DNA of 64,000 bases from Streptomyces sp. R21 (lineage in GTDB: Bacteria > Actinomycetota > Actinomycetes > Streptomycetales > Streptomycetaceae): contig NZ_CP163435.1 of NCBI RefSeq assembly GCF_041051975.1, positions 1,922,001-1,986,000 of the forward strand, read 5' to 3'. Positions 42,317-52,100 of this stretch are shown piece after piece (position 1 is the stretch's first letter; each line of letters opens with the position of its first letter). Under the pieces are notes generated by a model. It was not told the origin of the DNA. It ran no database searches and saw only the letters and a list, made by a program, of their open reading frames with translations. The translations under genes and the position numbers were made by a program.

Positions 42317-43108
42317 ATGAGTAGTTCGGGAACGCACTCGACGGTATCCGGTCTGTTGCCGAAGGACACCGCACAGGACGTGCGCGAGCGGGCATCAGGC
42401 GTCGCTCGCGCGGTCGCCGTGCTTCCCGTCGGCAGCTTCGAACAGCACGGTCCGTATCTGCCGCTGGCGACCGACACGCTCGTCGCCTGCGCCATCGCAC
42501 GGGAGGTCGCCGCCGCGTACCCGGTCCATCTCCTTCCTCCGGTGACCATCGCCTGTTCGCACGAGCACGCCGCCTGGCCCGGTACGGTCAGCATCTCCTC
42601 CGTCACCCTCCATGCGGTGGTACGGGACATCGCCGAGTCGCTCCGCCGCTCCGGCGTCGACACCCTGGTGCTCATCAACGGGCACGGCGGGAATTACGTA
42701 CTCGGCAATGTGGTTCAGGAATCCTTCGGCACCGGAACCCGAATGGCGCTTTTCCCGGCCCTGGAGGACTGGGAGGCCGCGCGTGAACGGGCCGGCGTAC
42801 AGACCTCGTTGCTCACCGATATGCATGCCGGAGAAATCGAGACCTCCATTCTGTTGCACGCCCACCCGGAATTCGTCCGGCCCGGATACGAGACCTCCGA
42901 TTTCGTCGCGGACGACCGCAGGCACCTGCTCACCCTCGGCATGTCGGCCTATACGGAATCCGGAGTCATCGGCCGCCCGTCACTCGCCTCCGCCGACAAG
43001 GGCAAGGAGCTGCTGGCGGGGCTGGCCGAATCCTTCGGCGCGTACTTCTCCTTGGTCACCTCGGAGACGGAACTCCCCGGAGAGGCCCCGCGGCGCCGGC
43101 TTCCGTGA
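42317..43108 (+). CDS. Creatininase-family amidohydrolase (ArfB/MftE-like)
   Basis: 263 residues. Metal-binding motifs are intact: LPVGSFEQHGPYLPLATDT (residues 36-54) with Glu/His/Asp ligands, SHEHAAWPGT, LINGHGGN and the MHAGEIETS block. The family hydrolyses amide or formamide bonds with two metal ions; archaeal ArfB removes formyl from the FAPy nucleotide, and MftE is a related peptidase. It faces the FAPy-type GTP cyclohydrolase across 38 bp, so deformylation of its product is the most economical prediction. The last 160 bp overlap, antisense, the open frame of the following gene. Confidence 0.87.
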   Translation: MSSSGTHSTVSGLLPKDTAQDVRERASGVARAVAVLPVGSFEQHGPYLPLATDTLVACAIAREVAAAYPVHLLPPVTIACSHEHAAWPGTVSISSVTLHAVVRDIAESLRRSGVDTLVLINGHGGNYVLGNVVQESFGTGTRMALFPALEDWEAARERAGVQTSLLTDMHAGEIETSILLHAHPEFVRPGYETSDFVADDRRHLLTLGMSAYTESGVIGRPSLASADKGKELLAGLAESFGAYFSLVTSETELPGEAPRRRLP

Positions 43109-44394
43109 CGCCGTGTCGGGGACCCCGCAGGGGGTGAACGGGGGTAGGGAGCCGGGGGTGTGTGGGTGCGGGTGGGGCCGGGGGTGCTGGTTCGGTGGGC
43201 GTGGGGGGCGCCTGCCGGTTCGGGCAACTCGGCGGTGTCGTGCGGTTCGTGACCGCCGTACGGCTGGTGTTCGTCGTACGACGGCTTGTGAAGGTCTACG
43301 GTGTCCGGGGCGACCGCCTCGTGCCCGGCCTCCGGGACCGCCGCCTCCTCCGTGGCAGTGCGCGGGTTCCGAAGCCCCGCGTACCACCGCACGACGAGCA
43401 CGACGACGCCCGGCAGGCTCGCCACGAAGCTGAGCACTCCGTAGACGACGGCCACGGTCAGGCCCGTCGTCGCACCGAGGCCCGCCGCGCCGAAGGCCCA
43501 GGCGGTGACACCTTCCCGGGGGCCCCAGCCGCCGATGTTCAGCGGCAGCCCCATCGCCAGCAGGGCGAGCAACGCCAGGGGCAGCAACTCGGCTGCGGAC
43601 GCGGTGGATTCGGCGACGCGGGCGGCGAGCAGGAACATCGCGAGGTGGCCGGCCAGCACCACGGTGGACGAGACCAGCACACCGGGCCAGCTGCAGCGGG
43701 CCAGCAGCGCCCGGCGCGCTTCGGTGAGCGCGGCGCGGACGGCCCGGCCCCGCCGGGAGATCCCGCGGGCCCGGCCCATCCGGACGGCGGCCACGACCGC
43801 GAGCCCGCCGAGCGCGCCGAGCGCGAGCAGTCCGGAAAGGCGGCGGGTCTCGGAGAGGACCGGGGACGGCTGCGTCAGCAGGACCGTTACGCCTACCGCG
43901 ACCAGCACGACCTGCCCCGCGGTCCGTTCGAGGACCACCGCGCGCACCCCGCGTCCGACGTCGCCGGCGCTCTGCCCGTGCCGTACCGCCCGGTGCACAT
44001 CACCGAGGACGCCGCCGGGCAGCGCCGCGTTGAGGAAGAGCGCGCGGTAGTAGTCGGCGACAGCCGCGCCGAGCGGCAGCCGCAGGCCCAGCGCCCGGGC
44101 CACCACGCACCAGCGCCAGGCGCTGAGCGCGGTGGTGAGCAGACCCAGCGCGAGCGCGGCCAGGAGAGTCGGACCGTCGATGCGCCGCAGCCCGTCCAGG
44201 AAGACGCCGGTGCCGAGCCGCCAGAGCAGCACGGTGAGGATGACGGCGCCGGCGATCGTGCCGAGGTGGGTGCGCAGCGCTCCCGCCTTCGCGGACTTCG
44301 CCGCCTTTGCCCGCCCGGCGGCCGGCTGCCGCACCGGCACACCGACACTGGCCGTCGGTACGGTCAGGGCGGCGGTGCCCGCCCGCGCGTTCAC
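42949..44394 (-). CDS. Flippase-like (LPG synthase TM-region) membrane protein
   Basis: 481 residues. About 8-9 membrane helices between residues ~35 and 350 (AGAVILTVLLWRLG, LLAALALGLLTTALSAWRW, and others) include the family motif LFLNAALPGGVLGDVHRAVRHG and GLPLNIGGWGPREGVTAWAFG. These proteins resemble the lysylphosphatidylglycerol synthase membrane region and often move or modify polyprenyl- or lipid-linked molecules. After residue ~375 the C-terminus is hydrophilic, Pro/Thr/His-rich and low complexity; its last 53 codons are antisense to the creatininase-family gene. The C-terminal tail may not be native. GTG 44394 overlaps the methyltransferase stop. Confidence 0.85.
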   Translation of the reverse strand: MNARAGTAALTVPTASVGVPVRQPAAGRAKAAKSAKAGALRTHLGTIAGAVILTVLLWRLGTGVFLDGLRRIDGPTLLAALALGLLTTALSAWRWCVVARALGLRLPLGAAVADYYRALFLNAALPGGVLGDVHRAVRHGQSAGDVGRGVRAVVLERTAGQVVLVAVGVTVLLTQPSPVLSETRRLSGLLALGALGGLAVVAAVRMGRARGISRRGRAVRAALTEARRALLARCSWPGVLVSSTVVLAGHLAMFLLAARVAESTASAAELLPLALLALLAMGLPLNIGGWGPREGVTAWAFGAAGLGATTGLTVAVVYGVLSFVASLPGVVVLVVRWYAGLRNPRTATEEAAVPEAGHEAVAPDTVDLHKPSYDEHQPYGGHEPHDTAELPEPAGAPHAHRTSTPGPTRTHTPPAPYPRSPPAGSPTRRHGSRRRGASPGSSVSEVTKEKYAPKDSASPASSSLPLSAEASDGRPMTPDSV

Positions 44395-45506
44395 GTGGTC
44401 CCGCCCGTCGGCCGGGGCAGTGCGAGCAGGTCGCTGTGGTGCACCACCACGCGCAGCGTGCCCTCGGCGCAGGCCGCCAGCCGGTCCCGTAGATAGGTGT
44501 CGGCCCTGGCCGCAAGCTCCGGTCGCTGCTCGACCGCCGCGCCGACCCAGCCGCGCAGCCACTCCGCCGTGAGCGCGGCGTCATCGAGGCCGAGCCGCCA
44601 GGGGCTCGGATGCACCTGAACCGTGGCCCCGTGCCGGGCGAAGGCCGCGCAGGCCTCCGTGATCGCGTCGGGGCCGAGCAGTTCGCCGCGCCGCTGATGG
44701 GCGTTGAACGCCTCGCCGATCTCGGCGTCCAGCGGGTGGGGCGGGGTGAGTTCGACCCGGCCCACGACCGAGAGGGTCAGCAGCGCCGGGCAGCCGGCGC
44801 CCGCGCAGGCGGCGGCGAGCCGCTCGATCTCGTCGGCGGTGAGGACGTCCAGCAGGGCGGAGGCGGTCACGAGCGCGGCCCCGTTCAGGGCGTCCGCGGT
44901 CAGCCGCCCGATGTCGCCGCGCTGCGTCGTGACGGTGACCCGGCTGCCGTCGGCGGCCACGCGGGGCGCCGCGGCGCTGGCGAAGTGCAGCAGGTAGGGG
45001 TCGCGGTCGTGCAGGATCCAGTGCTGCGCACCGTCGAGACGTCCGGCGAGCCATCGGCCCATCGATCCGGTCCCGCAGCCGAGGTCGTGGATCACCAGAT
45101 CGCCGGGCCGCCCCGGCAGGTTCGCCAGCCGGATCCGCAGCGGATCGAGCAGGGCGGACGCCCGCGCCGAGGCGTCGGCCGCCTCGCGCAGTTCGAGCCA
45201 CTGGGGGGCGAAGCGGGGAACGTCGAGCTCGTCCGCGCCGGGCGACGCGTCACCGTCGAGGGACGAGGCGCCTGCGCCCGGGGGTGCGGCGTTCCCGGCG
45301 TAGTCCGGGGCGCCTCCACCCTCGGCGGCGGCACCTCCCGCCGAAAACACGGCAGTTGCCGACCCCGGCGCCACATCTCCCGCCGGGGACACACCATCTC
45401 CCGCCAGGGACCCGGCACTTACCGACGTCTGCGCCGCGTCTCCCGCCACGGTTCCGGCACCCGCAGCATCCTGCGAAGCCGTCCTCGCACTCACGCTCAT
45501 GTTCAT
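44391..45506 (-). CDS. SAM-dependent methyltransferase with disordered N-terminus
   Basis: 371 residues. Residues ~10-95 are an Ala/Gly/Asp/Pro-rich low-complexity segment; the methyltransferase fold begins near residue 105. Motif I is IHDLGCGTGSMGRWLAGRL near residue 138; WILHDRDPYLLHFA and VTASALLDVLT (motif IV region) follow. ATG 45506 overlaps the glycosyltransferase stop. In the cluster it may methylate the sugar or the nucleobase of the product, or may act on a small acceptor; not determinable here. Confidence 0.85.
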   Translation of the reverse strand: MNMSVSARTASQDAAGAGTVAGDAAQTSVSAGSLAGDGVSPAGDVAPGSATAVFSAGGAAAEGGGAPDYAGNAAPPGAGASSLDGDASPGADELDVPRFAPQWLELREAADASARASALLDPLRIRLANLPGRPGDLVIHDLGCGTGSMGRWLAGRLDGAQHWILHDRDPYLLHFASAAAPRVAADGSRVTVTTQRGDIGRLTADALNGAALVTASALLDVLTADEIERLAAACAGAGCPALLTLSVVGRVELTPPHPLDAEIGEAFNAHQRRGELLGPDAITEACAAFARHGATVQVHPSPWRLGLDDAALTAEWLRGWVGAAVEQRPELAARADTYLRDRLAACAEGTLRVVVHHSDLLALPRPTGGTT

Positions 45507-46702
45507 GCCGCCCTCCGGGGTTCCCTCGGCAGCCGGGCCAGTACACCGGCCAGGCTGCGGGCGGTTGTCGCCCAGCCGTCCAGGGCCGCCCGGCGGCCGC
45601 GGGCGGCCGCCTTCAGGCGGCGGCGCACGTCGGCCTCGCCGAACCAGCCGCGCAGTTCCGCGGCGAGGGCGGCCGGGTCCTCCGGCGGTACGAGGATGCC
45701 GGGCACCCCGCCGTCGGGGGCGCGGCCGACGGCCTCGGGGAGGCCGCCGACATCGGTCGCCAGCACGGGGATGCCGCGCGCGAGGGCTTCGGTCACCGCC
45801 ATGCCGTACGTCTCCGCGTACGAGGTGAGGACCATCAGGTCGGCCGCGGCATAGCTCGCGTCGAGTGCGGCACCGGCCTGCGGGCCGACGAGCTGCAGTC
45901 GGTCCTCGAGGCCGAACTTCTCGATCAGGGCGCGGAGTTCGGCGACGTAGGCCGGATCCTGCGTGAGGGAGCCGACGCAGAAGCAGCTCCAGGGCAGGTC
46001 GGTGACGGCGGCGAGGGCCTCGACCAGCCGGTGCTGCCCCTTGCGCGGGGTCACCGCGGCGACGCACAGCAGCCGCGAGACGCCGTCGGTGCCGGGGGCG
46101 AGCGGCGCGATGTCGGCGCCGGGGGCGGCGACATGGACCCGCTCCGGGGCGAGCCCGTGGTGGGCCACGAGCCGCCGTACCGCCCAGTCGCTGGTCGCGA
46201 CGACCGCCGAGACGGCGCGCAGGGTCGTCCGTTCCCGGGCGTCCAACTCGGCCGCGACGGCGGGCGGGAGTCCTCTCTCGTCGCCGAGCGGGAGGTGCAC
46301 CAGCACGGCCAGGCTCAGCCGTTCGGCCTCGGGGACGATGATCTCGGGGACGCCGCAGGCGACGAGCCCGTCCAGCAGGACGACCGTGCCGTCGGGCAAC
46401 TCCGCGAGCGTACGGGCGAGTTCCGTGCGGGCGGTGGCTCCCGGTCGCGGCCACTCCCCCGCGACGGCGTGCCGCCGGACCTGCCAGCCGAAGCCGGGCA
46501 GGTCCAGGCAGAGCCGCCGGTCGTAGGCGTTGCCGCCGCTCGGGGCGGCCGGGTCGTCGACGCCACCGGGCATCACGAAGTGAACGGAGCGCAGGGACAT
46601 GGGGATGATGTCGGCGTTCTTGAGGGCGGCGTGCTGCACGGGCACGTAGGACAGGGACGGCTGCTCGATGCCGGTACGGGTCAGATGCGTCATGTCGGTC
46701 AC
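45503..46702 (-). CDS. GT4-family glycosyltransferase
   Basis: 399 residues, GT-B fold. The acceptor half begins [20 protein letters not shown]; the donor half has [32 protein letters not shown] and the nucleotide-sugar motif [20 protein letters not shown] with E-x7-E. GTG 46702 overlaps the stop of the pterin-synthase-like gene (GTGA), so its expression is coupled to it. The sugar donor cannot be deduced. It implies a glycosylated product of the pathway. Confidence 0.88.
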   Translation of the reverse strand: MTDMTHLTRTGIEQPSLSYVPVQHAALKNADIIPMSLRSVHFVMPGGVDDPAAPSGGNAYDRRLCLDLPGFGWQVRRHAVAGEWPRPGATARTELARTLAELPDGTVVLLDGLVACGVPEIIVPEAERLSLAVLVHLPLGDERGLPPAVAAELDARERTTLRAVSAVVATSDWAVRRLVAHHGLAPERVHVAAPGADIAPLAPGTDGVSRLLCVAAVTPRKGQHRLVEALAAVTDLPWSCFCVGSLTQDPAYVAELRALIEKFGLEDRLQLVGPQAGAALDASYAAADLMVLTSYAETYGMAVTEALARGIPVLATDVGGLPEAVGRAPDGGVPGILVPPEDPAALAAELRGWFGEADVRRRLKAAARGRRAALDGWATTARSLAGVLARLPREPRRAA

Positions 46703-47097
46703 AGCGCACGCTCGTAACTCGCCCAGGCGATGTGCGACTCGTGCAGGGTGACCGTGATGCTGGCGAGCCCGCGGGCGCCCTCGCCGAGCTTGCCTTCGTG
46801 GACGCGGTCGGCGAGCCGGTCGGCGATGACCTTGGCCAGGAACTCCGTGGAGGTGTTCGTGCCCTTGAAGACCGGTTCGTCGTCGAGGTTGCGGTAGTTC
46901 AGGTCGCTCACCACGGCGCCGAGTTCCTGGGTGGCCAGTCCGATGTCGACGACGATGTTGTCGTCGTCCAGTTCGGCACGCCGGAAGGTGGCGTCCACGA
47001 GAAACGTGGCCCCGTGCAGGCGTTGCGCGGGCCCGAAGACCTCTCCGCGGAAGCTGTGGGCGATCATCAGGTGATCGCGGACAGTGATGCTGAACAA
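46699..47097 (-). CDS. 6-pyruvoyl-tetrahydropterin synthase/QueD homologue, noncanonical active site
   Basis: 132 residues of the PTPS/QueD T-fold. Zinc ligands His14 (IAHSF) and His28 (RLHGATF) are seen, but the third (the second His of HGH) is Ala30. The catalytic Cys position reads Ala (GPAQRLHG), and the Asp-His pair of LDHRNL reads Asn67-Tyr68 (LNYRNL). Glu120 (TLHESHIAW), which holds the pterin ring, is kept. So it likely binds a pterin or pyrimidine but does not do standard PTPS chemistry. The start is TTG 47097 with GGAGGG 7 bp upstream. The stop overlaps the glycosyltransferase GTG. Confidence 0.87.
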   Translation of the reverse strand: MFSITVRDHLMIAHSFRGEVFGPAQRLHGATFLVDATFRRAELDDDNIVVDIGLATQELGAVVSDLNYRNLDDEPVFKGTNTSTEFLAKVIADRLADRVHEGKLGEGARGLASITVTLHESHIAWASYERAL

Positions 47098-47231
47098 CGG
47101 ACGACCCTCCAGGTGCGGTACGTCTGATCCCCTGCCGGGGCATGCCGTGTCGTGTAGTACGGCTCCCAGCTTCTCCTTGTTCAGCTGCCGGTTCTCCTAA
47201 TTTCGGAGGTCAGGCAGGGTGGTGCGGAAGG

Positions 47232-48212
47232 TCAGCCCGGGGCGTACCGCACGCGGTGGCACAACCCGGGTATCTCCCCGGCGGCGAGTTCGGCCATCAC
47301 GGCCGGGAGTTCTTCGAATGCGCTCTCGCCGGTCACCAGTGCGTCGAACGCGGGTTCGGCGAGCAGGTCCAGGGCGAGGGCGAGCCGGTCGGCGTAGGTA
47401 CGGCTGTCGCGGCGGGCCGGGGAGACGGTGCCCACCTGGCTGCCGCGGACGACCAGGCGCCGCGAGTGGAAGGCCTCGCCGAGCGGGAGGCTGACGCGCC
47501 GATCGCCGTACCAGCTCAGTTCCAGGACGGTGCCCTCGGTGCGGAGCAGCTCCAGCGACCGCGCGAGCCCGGCCTCGGTGGCGCTGGCGTGCACGACGAG
47601 GTCGCAGTCGCCGAGGGCGTCCGCGGGCAGGGCGAAGTCGATGCCGAGCGCCCGTGCGACGTCGCGCCGGGACGGGTCCGCGTCGACGAGCTGGACGCGC
47701 ACCCCAGGGAACCGCCCGAGCAGGGCGGCGACGGAGCAGCCGACCATCCCGCCGCCCACCACGGCGATCCGGTCGCCGATGAGCGGTGCGGCGTCCCACA
47801 GGGCGTTGACGGCGGTCTCCACGGTCCCGGCGAGGACGGCACGCGAGGCGGGAACGCTGTCGGGCACGACGGTCACGGCGCTCACGGGGACGACGTAATG
47901 CGTCTGATGCGGGTAGAGGCAGAAAACAGTCCGCCCCACGAGTTCGGCCGGGCCTTCCTCCACCCGGCCGACGCTGAGATAGCCGTATTTCACGGGTGCG
48001 GGGAAATCGCCCTCCTGGAACGGAGCACGCATCACCTCGTGCTGACTCTCCGGTACGCCGCCGCGGAAGACGAGGGTCTCCGTGCCCCGGCTCACCCCGG
48101 AGCAGAGCGCGCGCACGAGCACCTCTCCGTCAGCGGGTTCCGGGACGGTGACGTCCCGGATCTCACCGTGGCCCGGTGACCGGAGCCAGAAGGCTCGGGC
48201 GGTGCGCTCCAT
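47232..48212 (-). CDS. MDR-superfamily dehydrogenase, BchC-like
   Basis: 326 residues. [30 protein letters not shown] is the unusual N-terminal region (split over residues ~38-67), lacking a classical zinc-binding Cys; [10 protein letters not shown] and the nucleotide fold [22 protein letters not shown] follow. This resembles chlorophyllide-dehydrogenase-like and other natural-product MDR enzymes. ATG 48212 has AGGAGG upstream. It precedes the pterin-synthase-like gene by 134 bp. It would oxidise or reduce a side chain of the pathway intermediate (inference). Confidence 0.85.
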   Translation of the reverse strand: MERTARAFWLRSPGHGEIRDVTVPEPADGEVLVRALCSGVSRGTETLVFRGGVPESQHEVMRAPFQEGDFPAPVKYGYLSVGRVEEGPAELVGRTVFCLYPHQTHYVVPVSAVTVVPDSVPASRAVLAGTVETAVNALWDAAPLIGDRIAVVGGGMVGCSVAALLGRFPGVRVQLVDADPSRRDVARALGIDFALPADALGDCDLVVHASATEAGLARSLELLRTEGTVLELSWYGDRRVSLPLGEAFHSRRLVVRGSQVGTVSPARRDSRTYADRLALALDLLAEPAFDALVTGESAFEELPAVMAELAAGEIPGLCHRVRYAPG

Positions 48213-48327
48213 GGGCGCCTCCTGAACGATCGGGGATTTCTGCACGTACGGAGCTATGAAGCTTTGCGAAGCCGCGCACACGGTACGCGGCGATGATCGA
48301 ATTTGTCATACGGCCGGAGGATGTTCG

Positions 48328-49119
48328 GTGGCCCTGAACAACACGTACGACGCGCGGCTCTTCCACCAGGAGACAGCAGCGGGAGCGGGCGCGCAGCTCC
48401 TGCTCCTCGCCCTCCTGGGCACGGCGATCGGGATGGGACCCGCGGGCTGGCTCACGGGCGTGGCCTTCGCGCTCGCCACCTGGGCGGTCCTGAACCGCGC
48501 CTTGCGCCGCTCGCAACCGCGCTCCTTCGGCCCCGCCAACCGTGTCACCCTCGGCCGCTCGATCCTGGTCGGCGCCGTCACCGCCCTGGTCGCGGACTCC
48601 TTCGAGAGCTCCCCGCCGGTCACCCTCTTCGTCGGCCTGACCGCCGTGGCCCTCATCCTCGACGGCGTCGACGGCAAGGTCGCCCGCCGCACCGGCACCT
48701 CCTCCGCCCTCGGCGCCCGCTTCGACATGGAGGTCGACGCGTTCCTGATCCTCGTCCTCAGCATCTATGTCTCGATGTCCCTGGGCCCCTGGGTCCTCGC
48801 CATCGGCCTGATGCGCTACGCCTTCGTGGCCGCGGCACGGGTCCTGCCCTGGCTGAACGGCGAACTCCCGCCGAGCATGGCCCGCAAGACGGTGGCGGCG
48901 TTCCAGGGAATCCTGCTGCTGGTCGCGGCGTCCGACCTGCTGCCGTACGCGGGGACGGTCGGGGCGGTGGCCCTGGCTCTGGGCTCGCTGGTGTGGTCGT
49001 TCGGACGGGACGTGCGGTGGCTGTGGACGGTGCGGGACCTCGAGCAGCCGGGGGTCGCCGAGGACGGCAGCAGGGACGGTTCGAGGAAGCCGGTCGGCGA
49101 GATGGCGACCGCACGCTGA
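48328..49119 (+). CDS. CDP-alcohol phosphatidyltransferase
   Basis: 263 residues, integral membrane protein. The complete family motif D-G-x2-A-R-x8-G-x3-D-x3-D is seen as DGKVARRTGTSSALGARFD followed by MEVD, near residues 112-134, with about 6 membrane helices. It transfers a phosphoalcohol from a CDP-activated donor. GTG 48328 has GGAGGA 6 bp upstream and is preferred to an ATG 72 bp earlier. It is divergent from the MDR gene (115 bp), completing the group with the flippase-like and glycosyltransferase genes and suggesting a lipid-linked product. Confidence 0.88.
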   Translation: MALNNTYDARLFHQETAAGAGAQLLLLALLGTAIGMGPAGWLTGVAFALATWAVLNRALRRSQPRSFGPANRVTLGRSILVGAVTALVADSFESSPPVTLFVGLTAVALILDGVDGKVARRTGTSSALGARFDMEVDAFLILVLSIYVSMSLGPWVLAIGLMRYAFVAAARVLPWLNGELPPSMARKTVAAFQGILLLVAASDLLPYAGTVGAVALALGSLVWSFGRDVRWLWTVRDLEQPGVAEDGSRDGSRKPVGEMATAR

Positions 49120-49176
49120 ACGGTGCATGCGGACGGTGCCCGCAGGATCATGGGGTCTCCTCGGCTCGTCGGCGGC

Positions 49177-52100
49177 TCAGTAGGTGATCTTCACGGCGCT
49201 CACCGTGTGGTTGTCCGTCGCGCCCCCGGTGGCCCCGCTGAAGCCGACCAGCAGGTTCGGGGGCAGGGTGACCGCCGTGTCGATGACCTGGGTGCCGTCG
49301 ACGGCCACCAGCAGGTGACCGGTGGTCGTCACGGTCACGGTGACGGCATGGGTGCCGGTGCGCAGGGCGGGGACGGCGGTCGAGGTGGCGGCGTAGCGGA
49401 GGGTCGCGCCGGTGCCGCCGGTGGCGACGGCGACGAAGTTCGCGGACGGGTCGCCGGTGTTGCGGTGGGTGTCCAGGGTGACGGCGATGCCGGGCAGGCC
49501 CGAGTAGCCGAGGCCGCCGCCGCCCGCGCCGAGCGCGGTGGGGGTCGCCTTGGACGCGTCGAGCAGCAGGAGGGCGAGACCGTCGGCGCCGGTGCCGCCG
49601 CCGATCGAGGCGGTGAAGGTCGCCTTGAGGCGGGCCGAGGGAACGGCGGTGGCCTGGATGCCGGACCCCCTGCTGTTCGCGACGGCCGGGGTGAGCGACA
49701 GGCTGGTGCCGGACAGCGCGGCGGAGCCGTTGTACGTCCAGCCGTTGGGTCCGGGCGGCGGCACGGCGTACGAGGTCGCGGTGATGATCGTGTCGCGGAC
49801 CGTGTGGATGTCGGTCTTGCCGCCGTTGGCGCCGGTGAAGGCCAGCAGGGCGGTCGGCGGCAGCGAGGCCACCGTGGTGCTCAGCAGCCGGGTGCCGTCC
49901 ATGGAGACGGTGAGGGTCTTCCCGGAGATCGAGACGGCCACGGCGTGCGGGCCCGAGCGCAGCGGCGGTACGGCGGTGGTGGTCGCCGCGTACGTGAGGG
50001 TGGAGCCGCTTCCCGAGGTGGCGATGCCGACGAAGTTCGACGACGGGTCGCTGCCGTTGCGGTAGGTGTCGAAGGTGACCGCCACGCCCGGCTTGCCCGA
50101 CCAGCCGAGGCCTCCCCCGTTGGCGCCGAGCGCGCTCGGCGTGGTCTTGGCCGGGTCCAGCAGGGCGAAGGTGAGTCCGTCGGCGCCGGTGCCGCCGCCG
50201 ATGACGGTGGTGAACGCCGCCTTGAGGCCGTCGGTGACCACCGGGACGGGGAAGACACCCGAGCCCGCCTGGGAGGCGCTCGTCTGGGTCAACTGGAGGT
50301 CGTTGCCGGAGAGTTGGGCGGAGCCGTTGAGTTTCCAGCCGCCCGCTCCGGGTGCGGGGACGGTGACGCGGCCGGGCGCGGTTCCCATGCCGGTGAGCGT
50401 CTCGTTCTGCGGGCCCCGGCCGTCGTCGGAGGTGAGCTGGTAGGTGCCGGTGGCCGCGGCGACGGCGGTCGGGGAGAAGGTGACGGACTGGTGCACCACG
50501 TCCTCGGGGCCGATGACCTGGCCCTCGCTGAGCGGGTTGGTCACCTGGAACGGGGCCGCGGGCGGTGCCGCCTTGGTGATGGTGAGCGGGATGTTGCCGG
50601 TGTTGCTGATGTCGAAGGTCTTGGTGACCGACTTCCCGACCGCGACGCTGCCGAAGTCGGTGGAGGTCGGTGTGACCGTCAGCCGCGCCTCACCGACCAC
50701 CGCCGTGCCGGTCAGGCTCACGGACGCGGTGCCGTTCTGCCCGGTGACCGAGAGCGTCCCCGAGTTGTCGCCGGCGACCGTCGGCGTGTACTTCACCTGG
50801 ACGATGACGGAATGCTGGGGCTCGACGACCGTGCCGTCGGCGGGCAGCCCTACGGCGGCGAAGGGGGCGCCCGGCGGACTGCTCGCCGAGATCGTCTCGG
50901 CCTCGGTGCCCGTGTTGGTGAAGCTGACGCCGAGGGTCTTGACGGTGCCGGTGGCCACCGTGTCGAAGGCCAGGGCGGAGGGGAAGGCGGTGAGGCCGGG
51001 CCGGGTGCCGTAGCCGGTGAGGCCGAGGCCGACCGCGCCGGCGTCGGTGGTGAAGGTCAGGACCGAGCTGTCCGACCCCGGCGTGGTCGGCGTGTACGAC
51101 ACCGGCACCGAGTAGGTGTCCCCCGCGTGCAGCGTGACCGGCAGTCCGGTGGGCGCGGCGGAGAACGCGCTGTCCGTGGGCGTGCCCACCGCCGTGATCG
51201 TCACGTCCTTGGTGGCCGTCACCTTCGCGGTGGCCTGCCCGGTGCTGCCCACGGCCACCTTGCCGACGTCCACCGGGCTCCCGTTCAGCGCGGTGGTGGA
51301 CGGGCGCCCGAAGGCGAGGATGTGACCGTCCCGGGTGCCGACGTAGACGCGGCCGCCGTCGGTGGCGGGCACCGCGAACTTGGACGCGGTGCCGATCGCT
51401 GCGGAGAACCGTAGGTTGAGGGTCCCCTTGACCGGTACGGCGTCGTAGGCGCGCAGTTGGGCTCCGGCGCCGTTGGAGCCGTCCGTGTAGACCGCCCAGA
51501 CGAGGGCGGAGCCCGCTGTCGTGCCGGTGGAGGTGACCACGGGCGAGCCCGAGGTGTAGCCGAAGTTCCCGGTGCTGGCACCGGTGTTGGTCAGCGACGG
51601 CCGGCCCGAGCCGTCGACGCCGTACGCGAAGGCCCGCAGCGGGCCCCTGCTGCCGATCGTGTAGACATAGCCGCCCTCCGCGCCGTACGCGGCCGGGTGT
51701 CCCCAGACGCCCTCGGTCGGTCCGAAGCTGCCGAGCACCGCGTCGGTGCCGCCGGAGCCCTGGGCGCGGCCGCCGAGGTTGTCCCGGTCGAGCAGGAAGA
51801 GGCGGCCGTCCTTGCCGATCTGCGCCAGCAGATGGGGGTGCTGGGTCGTGCCGAAGACCGGGCCGGGCAGCGCCACCGGTCCGCCGGAGCCGAGGTCGGT
51901 GTCGTTCTGGTCGAGGGTGGGTGCGTTGGCGGGGCTGAAGAAGTCCTGGGCGGACATCGTGCCGTCGCTGTTGACGCCGAGCCGGACCACGGACTCGGCG
52001 AGCTGGCCCGGCGGCTTCGAACCGGGGCCGGGCGCCGGGGAGATGCCGTTGCCCGTGGACAGGAACATGCGGCCCGGCCCGTCGGAGACCAGGCCGCCAC

